A stretch of DNA of 64,000 bases, taken from contig JAWHQI010000019.1 of the NCBI GenBank assembly GCA_033032865.1, positions 17,650,001-17,714,000 of the forward strand, in the 5' to 3' direction. Shown piece by piece: positions 55,634 through 64,000 of the stretch. This stretch comes from Dactylorhiza incarnata (taxonomy: Eukaryota > Streptophyta > Magnoliopsida > Asparagales > Orchidaceae). The notes beneath the pieces are model-generated. The model was not told where the DNA came from and did not search any database. It saw nothing but the letters and a program-made list of their open reading frames with translations. The position numbers were made by a program, and so were the translations under genes. The first letter of the stretch is position 1; each line of letters begins with the position of its first letter.

Positions 55634-57139
55634 TGATGAGTCCTGATCATATACACATTTATGGACTCATCCGGGCCGTTTTTTAGTCATTTCTCCGCAC
55701 TTTAGCCTTGTTTTAGTTTATATTTGATAATCCATGCTAGGTGCACATCTTGGCCCACTTTGGTGTGATTTTCGTGCTTTTTGTCTTTAGTAGTATTCTT
55801 GTGCTGTTAGGTGCCACTTTCAGTGGCTAGATCTGTGGTTATGCTGGAATAGGAGTCGTGCAAGTGTTCTCGGTGCAATTCTGCACAGGAACACTGCGCA
55901 CGATCACAGGTTCTATTGCGCACGACCACTGGTCGTGCGCCACTGATCGTGTGCACTTAACCCTTTTTCACGAGTTCTGTTTGGTGCAGTGCGCACGACC
56001 ACCAACGCCAGTGCGCACGACCACCAGTCGTGCGCCACTGCTCGTGCGCACTTACCATTTAATTTTCGAGTTCTGTTTGCTCCAGTGCGCACGACCATCA
56101 ACTCCAGTGCGCACGACCACCGGTCGTGCGCCACTGGTCGTGCGAACATTTTATTTTATAATTTCGTATCTTGCAGGTTCCACCCAGGCAGTGCGCACGA
56201 TCGCAGAATTCCAGTGCGCACGACCACTGGTCGTGTGCCAATGACCGTGCGCAGTATTCAATCCAGCGCCTATTTAAACGCCTGTTGCGATTTTAGGGCG
56301 GATCGTTCATGCCGGGAGCGGGATTCCTGTTCCGTACGCCGCCGATTTCCACCTTGGGACGCCTCCACTTCATCTCCTACGCAAAGAGAAGCCTCCTCCA
56401 TCCATTCTAAGACTTCCTCCATTGTCCGTGAGAGTTCTCCATCGCCCGCAAGCCTCCAAGCAAGCATTCTTTCATTCCGCTCGGTGAGAAGAAGAAGAAA
56501 CCTAAAGTCGAAGACGACGGAGCACGTAGGGAGATCGTGACAGCTCTCTACGCCGGAAGCATTGTCCGTCCGAGTCCGGAGGTAGCCCGACAACCTACCA
56601 TTCCGGCCGTGAACGGCCGCTAGTCTTCAACATCGGTTATTTCTTTCCTCTTTCCTCGTTGTACTCTTTGAACCGTGTAAAACTCGAATATTAAGATGTT
56701 ATTTGTTTAAATGAATGTCTCTTTGTTATTCTTCATGGTTTGGTTGTGATTCACTCCGTTCTCATTCACTCACTCGCGCCCGCACGCAAGGTGTTTGACC
56801 CGCGTTAGCAAGAGCTAACGGCGGTTGTGAAGAGGTGTTTGCGACCCTCACCCTCTCGCACTTGAGTTCACTTCATCCGCCTCACGAAGCACGGCATCGC
56901 GGCCGTTGCATCCACCTCACTTTGCGAAGCGGTGTTTTCGACCCGCATTTCTTTTGTTATTGCTAAGATTAGGAAAACCAACCAAAAACCCCTCTTTGTG
57001 TCTGTTGAACGCTTGTGTAACAATCATCACTGCGCGATTCGTTCACCCATCCTGCATTCCTCAAGAGACTGACATCCGGGGAATTTATTCTCCACAATTA
57101 TTACTTGACAGCGACCGGTGCACTTGCCGACACGCATCA
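55634..57139 (+). repeat. Element F 3' LTR
   Basis: Partner of 49927-51413. The fourth palindrome (56213-56239) is complete here. Ends CGCATCA. Confidence 0.95.
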
Positions 57140-57144
57140 GTCAC

Positions 57145-57470
57145 CGACACCGATGGATTTCGGTGGAGTTTGTCCGGCACCCCAATCTTGAGCAATGCTC
57201 ATCTCAGCGCTTAGTTTACTTTCTCCGTATGCATGACCGGATGATTCACCGTAGCTCACCATTTTGAGTGGTTGTAATATGCTTTTACTCTTTTAGAAAT
57301 ATATAAACTGTTGTGTATAATGAGAAATCTTCTCTACTATTTTTCTTATGCACGTGAGCATGCGACTTTGCATGGTACTCTTTATTGTAATTTTAAGCCA
57401 TCTACTTTTCTTTCCCCGTTCGCTTAGAATTTGTTTGCTCAGGACGCGCAAACAGGTAAGTCTGGGGGTG
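57145..57470 (+). other. Element E 3' non-coding region, second part, with polypurine tract
   Basis: Resumes after F. No gene. AAGTCTGGGGG at 57458-57468, two bases before the LTR, is the polypurine tract. Confidence 0.88.
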
Positions 57471-59023
57471 TGATGAGTCCCAATTTTATACACATTTATG
57501 GACTCATCTGGGCCGATTTTCTAGTCTATGCACTACATTTTAGGCATGTTTTCATTCCTATTTAATACTCCATGCTAAGTGCACTTCTAGGCCCATTTTG
57601 GTGTTATTTCTTGTTCATCTTCGTTACTAGTTTTCATGCAGTGTTAAGTGCCACCTTTAGTGGCTAGACTGGTGTTGTATGCTGGATCAGGAGTCGTGCG
57701 GGTGTTCCCGGTACAATTCTGTACAGGAACACTGTGCACGATCACTGGCTCTATCGCGCACGACCACTGGTCGTGCACCACTGATCGTGCGCACTTAACG
57801 CCCATTTTATGAGTTCTGTCTGGCTTATCGCACGACCACTTACGATAGTGCGCACGACCATTGGCCGTGCGCTACTTGTCGTGCGAACATTGTATTTTAT
57901 AATTTTCTTTCCCTTGCAGGCTCCGTCCAGGCAGGCGCACGATCACAGGATGATAGTGCGCACGACCACTGGTCGTGCGCCAATGACCGTGCGCGCTGTT
58001 CAATCCAGCGCCTATATATAATCCTGCTCGCGAATTAGGTCAGATCCTCGCCGTTTTTCCGCCCAGCTCCGTCGTTCCGCCCATTTCCGCAGGTTTTCGC
58101 CCCTAGGCCTCCTCCATCATCCAAGGGCTTCAAGGAAGAGATTCTACACTCATCTTCATCGCCAAGGAAGGAGTTCCTCGCATCGGACGTGGCCGGATTG
58201 TAAAACGCTGGAGAAGACGGGTCCATTGGGAGGTGTGACCTCCCTCCTCTACCCCGGACGCAGTTGAGACCGAGCTAGGACGTGGATTGACAACCCGACG
58301 ATTCCTACCGTGAATCTACAACGAGACTCCGGATTCGGTCGTATCTCTTGCCTCTTTCTTCTACTTGTGTGGTTGTATTTGTTTGTAATCTCTATATTTA
58401 GATGATGACGCTATGAATCTTGTTTATTAATGTTTATTTCATGTTTATGGAATCATATTATTCATATGTGTGAATGAGGTGCGCCGCCATCCATTTTCCA
58501 CTCCACCACCGTGTCCGGTGCCGCACTAGCAATTGCTAGTGGCGTGCTTGTCGAAGAGGTGCCGACGACCCTCATTCCATTAGCCTACTCGCCCATCCGC
58601 CCACCGAAGCGTGGCATAGCGGCCCGTGTATTCCATCCCGCCTAACGAAGCAGCGCGCTCAAGGCTTGCATAGTTCGATCTGTTTGCCTACTCGTCCATC
58701 CGTCCTTGCGACGCAGCGCGCTCAAGGCCTGCCTAGTCTCCATCCCGCCAAGCGAAGCATTGCATAGCGGCATTGCATAGGAGTAGTCATAGCATTTTCT
58801 CTTTGTTTTCCACAATCCAAAATCCCCGTTTCCGCATCCATCCGCTCAAAAGGACTTCAATCTCAAGTCCTTCCTCGATAATAAACTCCACCTTACTGTG
58901 TTCCTTTGAGATCGATACTTGGGGATTCATTCCCATTTTCTATTACTTGAACGATCGGTACACTGCCGTTTCGTGTCGCAGTCGAGCTACCGCCTATAGC
59001 AGTGTGTGAGATTTGCGCCATCA
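57471..59023 (+). repeat. Element E 3' LTR
   Basis: Partner of 45485-47038; one single-base length difference (in a C-run near 46108/58100) plus substitutions. TATATATAA at 58013-58021. Confidence 0.95.
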
Positions 59024-59815
59024 GTGGCCCTAGTCAATGGTCTGCAGGAAGGACCTCTCAAGTTTGAGGTCTCCACCAAGTAGCCGAGCTCTTACTAAGA
59101 TCTAATTAGTGTCGCAAATAAATTAATAGAATGGGGAGATCAACAACCACAACTATGTTTCCAATTTTACTAGCAAAGCCGTTCAAAAAGGCTATACAGG
59201 TTTTCCTCTAGCCCCTCCATAAACAAAGCCTCCGCGATAAGATTTCCAACCTCCAGTTCAAAGAGGAAGGAACCTCCTCCATCACCGTCCTAAGTAGGGG
59301 CACCAACAGTTTCAAGCTAATGTGCCTCTACTGCGAGCTCCAGTCACTCCAGCACCACAACCAGCATTCGTCCACCAAGTTCTCTTTGTCCAACCACCAC
59401 TTCCTCCTTCTCAGTCCACCTTCAATGACATTCAAGAGTCATTCACTGAGCTCGACATTTCAATGAGCGAGGTGGTTCAGATTTTGCAGAAACAACCTTT
59501 CTTCAAAAGGCCTGCACCATTGCAATCAGACCCGAAGAACAAAAATCTCTCCATGTACTGTGAGTTTCACAGGGAGAGAGGTCACATGTTTGATAACTGT
59601 AGAGCTCTATACACACTAGTGGAGAGGCTTCTTAAAGAAGAAAAGTTACAGGAACTGGTCCAGAAAGGTGATCACACCAAGGTCTCAACCTCCAAGAGCA
59701 AGGAGGTAACCGAGGTCCATTGGCAGTGCGAAGAAATGGATGACATTTGCCCCCTCGGCAACGTAGGATACCCAAGCAAGTGCGTGGATGCAAATGATTA
59801 GGGAGCTCTGGCCTA
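59024..59815 (+). pseudogene. Tat-like gag remnant, C-terminal part
   Basis: The Gag interrupted at 45484 resumes with VNGLQEGPLKFEVSTK and, after stops, reaches a frame open at 59322-59801. That frame has LQKQPFFKRPAP and CEFHRERGHMFDNCRALYTL, the C-terminal zinc-like motif of Tat Gag (C-x2-H-x4-H-x4-C), then an acidic/basic tail. Confidence 0.82.
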
Positions 59816-59899
59816 CCTCTTCTGCATCCATGGAGGTGCAGCTCTCGAATCCTCAAAGAAAGCAAGTCTCTCTAGAGTCTTCTGATCCGAGGTTGCTAC

Positions 59900-60473
59900 T
59901 ACCTCATCTTCTGCTCCGGCACTAGGGATAATCACCTTCAGACAACAAGACATTCCTCCAACCACCAACCCTTTCAACGATGCAGTCCTTATTAAGGTGG
60001 TCATCGAAAACTATACGACGGAGAATATCGTAATCGACACCGGGAGCTCAGTAAACCTCCTCTTCAAACCAGCCTTTGAAGCCCTAAAGAATGGAAAGAC
60101 TCTTCTTTCTACCAAAGGGCCGCACTATGGATTTTTTGGGGAGAAGGAAGTAAAAGGGAACGTCACCCTCTCAGTGATGCTTGGAGGGATTACAAATCTC
60201 ATTAAGTGCATAGTCGTTGAAGATCCGAGTAGCTACAATGCAATTTTTGGAAGGTCAATCTTGAACGAATATCAAGCGGTGGTTTCTACCTACCACCTAG
60301 CTGTGAAGTTTGCCTTGAATGGCAAAACGTATCGGATTAGGAGTGATCCGAAGAAATCTCAGGAATGCTATGTTAAATCTGTCATTGTGACCGAATCCTT
60401 TCCCCCTCAGGTAGTTGCGACCTCCTCAACTCCCCAAGTTCCTAACCAGTTGGAGTTGCGGAAGAGGTCGTAG
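59900..60473 (+). pseudogene. Tat-like aspartic protease
   Basis: Open from 59997 to 60473. ENIVIDTGSSVNLLFKPAFE is the active site with its aspartate, and YNAIFGRSILNEYQAVVSTY is the second conserved segment of gypsy proteases. The domain itself looks unbroken but is cut off from gag and RT by stops. Confidence 0.85.
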
Positions 60474-61662
60474 AAGAAGAGGCCTGAGATGGATCTCACT
60501 TGGAACCTGCCCAAGCAATTCAAACCGTACCGATCAGTAAAGGAGATGAAAGCAAAAAGCTCTAAATCAATGTCGAGCTACCTGAAGCTGATAAAAATCA
60601 GCTCATCTCCTGCCTTCTAAAGAACTTGGACGTGTTCGCTTGGTCAGAAAAGCACATGCCAGGAGTTGATCCAGATGTCAACTGCCACCACCTCAATATT
60701 GATCCCAGCTTCATCCCAATTAGGCAAAAGAAAAGAGCAGTGGTGGTGACCCTAGCACAGCCCATCAGGGAGGAGGTTGAAAAACTCCTCGAAGCCAAAT
60801 TCATCTAGGAAATTTAATATCCTGATTGGGTGTCAAACATTATAATGGTTAGAAGGCTGGTGGTAAATGGTGAATGTGTGTTGATTTTACAATACTTAAT
60901 AATGCTTGCCCGAAAAATTACTACTCCTTTCCTCGGACAGATTCTTTAGTTGATTCCGCGGTTGGGTATTCTTGCATGAGTTTTTTAGAATCATTCTCTG
61001 GCTATCATCAAATAAGAATGCATAAGCCTGACATCCCTCATACCTCATTCAACACGAATGACTGATGTTTTTACTATCTTGTAATGCCTTTCGGGCTAAA
61101 GAACGCTGGTGCTACCTATCAGAAAATGATGGACACCATCTTTAAAACCACAAAAGGAAGAAATCTAGAGGTCTATATCAATGACCACCTGATAAAAAGC
61201 AATTGCTTTTCAGCTCACCTTGAACTTGTCGAAATGTTTGCAACCCTCCAAACCTTTAATATGAGCTTAAATCTGTTAAAGTGTGTCTTTGAAGCTAGGA
61301 GAGGGAAGTTTCTCGGCCATCTCCTCACTCCGGAGGGGTTAGAACCGAATCCTGATAAGGTGAATGCAATCATAGAAATTTCACCTCCCAAGTCCTCCAA
61401 GGAAGTTCAGCAGCTAGGAGGGAGGATGGCAGGTTTGATTCATTTTATCTCTCGCTCGGGAGATAAAAGTGCTCCCTTCTTCAATACTCTCCGTGGAGGA
61501 GTTAAGTTTGATTGGACTAAAGAGTGTGACGAAGATTTCAATCAACTCAAAAAGCAGCTAACGTCAACTCCTTTGCTCCGAAGCCCAAAAGAAGGAGAAG
61601 ATCTGTTTTTATATCTTGGAGTTGGCTCTGCTACTATTAGTTCAGTCTTAGTCAGGGAATAA
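60474..61662 (+). pseudogene. Tat-like reverse transcriptase remnant
   Basis: DVFAWSEKHMPGVDPDVNCH, VDFTILNNACPKNYYSFPRT, FLESFSGYHQIRMHK, VMPFGLKNAGATYQKMMD and the catalytic position LEVYINDHLIKS. The usual Y-V-D-D is Y-I-N-D, so one catalytic aspartate is lost. TAG at 60806 and the stop near 61064 also break it. The end, FLGHLLTPEGLEPNPDKV, is open to 61662. Confidence 0.9.
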
Positions 61663-61984
61663 AAGAAAAGACAGTTTTTATTTAATTATGTGTGCATGAT
61701 CTTGAAGATTGCGGAAACCCGATATCCAATCCTTGAGAAGCTGGCCATAATGCTCGTGACTTCAGCACTGTGGCTATGACCCTATTTCTAGGCTCATTCA
61801 ATTTAGGTTTTTACCAATCTCCCGTTGAAGAATATGCTAGAGAAACCATAGCCATTAGGTAGATTGGCAAAGTGGGCGATAGAACTCATTGAATTTGATA
61901 TCTCTTACATTCCTAAAATGGCGATCAAAGATCATGTTCTAGCAGACTTCATGATTGATGCAAAAAGAGTTAACTGAGAGAAAG
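61663..61984 (+). pseudogene. Tat-like first RNase H, C-terminal remnant
   Basis: Preceding FLYLGVGSATISSVLVRE and following ILKIAETRYPILEKLAIM come from the gypsy RNase H, followed by stop-rich text with LIEFDISYIPKMAIKDHVLA at about 61890. It is much decayed. Confidence 0.7.
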
Positions 61985-62535
61985 AGGTTGGAACACCTCT
62001 TGCTTGGACAATCTTTATCGATGGAGACTCGGGAGGGAACTCATTAGGAGCGGGAGTTTGATTGATTAACCCAAATGGGGTTAGATTAGACCAGGCTCTG
62101 AAGTTCTATTTTCCAATAACTAACAAGCAAGCGGAGTATAAAGCCTTACTCGCTGGTCTTAGATTTGCAAGAGAGCTAGGGATTGAAGATGTTCAAGTCA
62201 AAACTGACTATCTGGTAATGGAATCTCAAGTAAATGGAACCTTCGAGACCAGAGATCATATTTTGAAGTAGTACCAAGCTTGGTAAAGAATGAGATAGGT
62301 AAATTCAAGAGCTTCACTATTCACCATATTCCAAGAGAGGAGAACATGGAAGTTGACGAGTTAGCTAAGTTTGGCCTCCTTTCGGGAGGAACAACCTCAG
62401 AATTACATCCAGCTATCAAGGAAGGAGATGTTATCCAAATAAATCAATGGCCATCTTGGATGCATCCTTTTGTTCTCTATCTCTCAACTGGGGAATTCCA
62501 TCCAACGGTAAATGATAAGGAAAGATTTTAACTAA
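61985..62535 (+). pseudogene. Tat-specific second (archaeal-type) RNase H remnant
   Basis: WTIFIDGDSGGNSLGAGV, then FPITNKQAEYKALLAGLRFA, VQVKTDYLVMESQVNGTFE and FTIHHIPREENMEVDELAKF. An additional RNase H of this type between RT and integrase is diagnostic of the Tat lineage. The three acidic positions (IDG, AEY, TDY) are visible. A TGA at about 62060 and a stop with a frame change near 62270 break it. Confidence 0.85.
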
Positions 62536-63671
62536 AAGCAGCATATTATTACCTTGTTGCAGGAGTACACTACAGGAAAACTTTCCTCTCACCGTTGGCA
62601 AGGTGTATTTCAGAGGATGAAATTCTAGTTTTTCTTCGGGAGGTTCATTCTGGAGAATGTGGCAGCAATTCGGGAGCTAGAACTTTAGATAAGAGGATTC
62701 TAAGACAAGGATACTTCTGGCCCCAAATGAGGAAAGATGCAGAAAAGTTTGCAAGGAGGTGTGTCCAATATCAAAAATTTTCCCTTCTTCAGCATCAACC
62801 AGCTCAACAGCTCAGGTCAATAGCAACTCCATAGCCATTCACAGTTTGGGGGATGGATTTGATTGGGATTTTTCCTCTAGATAGCAGACAACGTCATTTT
62901 GTCTTTGTTAGGATCAATTATTTTAGCAAATGGATCGAGGCAAAGGCGTTAGCAAAGACTACTACAGAAAATTGTGAAGAATTTCATCTCGGGAGAGATT
63001 ATATGTATGCATGGAATTTCTATGGAAATTATCACAGATAATATTCCTCAATTCAACAACTCCAGTCTAATAAATTTCTGTGATCAAATTGGCACTGAAC
63101 TACGATTCGCTCATCATCCTAGAAGCAATGGTCAAGTAGAAGCTTCCAATAAGCTGATAATCAATCTATTGATGAAGAAAGTGGAGAATCTCAGAGGAAA
63201 TGGGCAGAATAATTACCTTCGATGTTATGGGCTCTAAGAACAACTCCAACCTCAACAAGTAGAGAGACTCCTTTCAAGTTATCTCATGGTTCAGAAGCCC
63301 TTATTACAGTTGAGTTTGAAGTGAGGAGTCCAAGAGTAATATTATCTCAGCAGAATCAGGATAGCTGGATGGAAGAATATGATGACAAGCTAAAATGTAC
63401 CCTCGATCTCATTGAAGAATTGAGAGATACAGCGACAATCAGGAAATAGGTGGTAAAGAGAAGAATGGTCAAATACTTTGATAAGAATGTTAGAGTTAAA
63501 GAATTTATTGTTGGTGATCTCGTCCTTAAGAAGGTAGATGTAACAGCAAGATCTAGCTCAGTTAGAAAGCTCAATTCAAACTGGACATGGCAATTCATTA
63601 TCAAAGAAGTACTCAAGAATGGTGCTTATCATCACCATACTTATGAAGGAGAAGAGTTATCGCATACCTAG
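62536..63671 (+). pseudogene. Tat-like integrase remnant
   Basis: REVHSGECGSNSGARTLDKR and GYFWPQMRKDAEKFARRC begin the zinc domain; the last cysteine of its C-x2-C pair is tyrosine (CVQYQ). The core has WGMDLIGIFPLDS, IITDNIPQFNN (second Asp kept, usual G lost) and RSNGQVEASNKLII (Glu kept). ALRTTPTSTSRETPFKLSHG and VGDLVLKKVDV lie in the C-terminal part. Stops and several frame changes interrupt the core. Confidence 0.88.
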
Positions 63672-63869
63672 AGCAGAGATGATCTCAAGCATTTCTTTTC
63701 TTAAATAACTTGTATTTTTAATTCTTTTCTTACAAAACATTATGATGATGTGATTGTAACTTCTTGCACTACGTATATTGGAAAGGAAGCATCAAGATAG
63801 ATTGGTTGGTTGTCAAATGCTAAAAATCCTACTAGGCTAGACATTGATGGGTCCTACATGCTGACCCCT
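63672..63869 (+). other. Tat-like tail, non-coding
   Basis: AT-rich sequence after pol with no recognised feature; presumed start of the Tat 3' spacer, cut by the next insertion. Confidence 0.5.
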
Positions 63870-64000
63870 TGATGAGTACTTTTTGTACTCATCCTTTAGT
63901 ATAATTTTAACATTATTTTAATAGGAATTTATATAATTCTTATGAATTTTCTCATTTAATTTGTTTCTTTTCATTTCTATGAGCTAACTTAAGCTAATTC
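63870..64000 (+). repeat. Start of another LTR (TGATGAG type), leaves window
   Basis: TGATGAGTAC begins with the perfect inverted pair GATGAGTAC-TTTTT-GTACTCATC (63871-63893), parallel to the GATGAGTCC/GGACTCATC pair at the start of the E and F LTRs. The rest is AT-rich like an upstream LTR part. The partner LTR and target duplication are outside the window. Confidence 0.55.

Larger units (their letters stand above)
49927..57139 (+). mobile_element. Element F: non-autonomous Athila-like element with intact gag-protease
   Basis: LTRs of 1487 and 1506 bp, TSD GTCAC (49922-49926, 57140-57144), termini TGATG and CATCA. LTR differences number about 20-25 (about 1.5 percent) plus one 19-bp indel, so it is younger than its host E, as nesting demands. 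The internal part (51414-55633) has one long ORF for Gag and protease and no RT, RNase H or integrase. Confidence 0.95.
45485..59023 (+). mobile_element. Element E: non-autonomous LTR element, split by F
   Basis: LTRs of 1554 and 1553 bp, TSD GTGGC (45480-45484, 59024-59028), termini TGATG and CATCA. I count roughly 30 LTR differences, about 2 percent. The internal part without F is about 3.2 kb and encodes only a zinc-knuckle protein. The primer site is the same tRNA-Asp type as in F, and its LTR is related in sequence to the F LTR. Confidence 0.95.

Overview
The window looks like plant nuclear heterochromatin built almost entirely of nested LTR retrotransposons. I found no host protein gene, rRNA, tRNA gene or CRISPR array. 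A flowering plant is suggested by the lineages present: Athila-like Ty3/gypsy elements with a primer site matching plant tRNA-Asp, a Tat-like Ty3/gypsy element with a second (archaeal-type) RNase H, and a Sirevirus/Maximus-like Ty1/copia element with an extra 3' ORF. The species cannot be told from the sequence.

Layout. 1-544: unassigned. 545-666 and 12684-13000: one array of about 60-bp tandem repeats, split by a Ty1/copia element (Copia-1, 667-12683, TSD GACCC). Copia-1 is itself split inside its integrase by a very young minus-strand non-autonomous element (A, 3626-9312, TSD AGTTA). 13172-42874: element B, a non-autonomous Athila-like element with a truncated 5' LTR. Its gag is split by an Athila-like element (D, 15839-38207, TSD GCAAG/GTAAG). 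The 5' LTR of D is split by the Sirevirus-like element (S, 17043-28715, TSD AGGAT). 42875-45484 and 59024-63869: a decayed Tat-like element. Its gag is split by element E (45485-59023, TSD GTGGC), and E is split by element F (49927-57139, TSD GTCAC). At 63870 a further LTR begins and leaves the window.

How the parts relate. Elements A, B, D, E and F form two groups. A and D share LTR palindromes of the type GTCACGCCCGTGAC, a 3' repeat block and 3' signals. B, E and F share palindromes of the type GCGCACGACC/GGTCGTGCGC and a 3' non-coding block. Within each group one kind of element encodes Gag (D gag-pol; B and F gag-protease only). The other kind (A and E) encodes an unrelated zinc-knuckle protein with a shared C-terminal LPVHF tail. 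All carry a similar hairpin module after the ORF stop and, except for a degenerate copy in B, the same tRNA-Asp primer site. This looks like sets of satellite elements living on Gag-bearing partners, and is my best candidate for an undescribed system. The only long intact Gag frame is the 776-codon gag-protease ORF of F; the 347-codon ORF of A is also intact. All reverse transcriptases and integrases in the window are broken.
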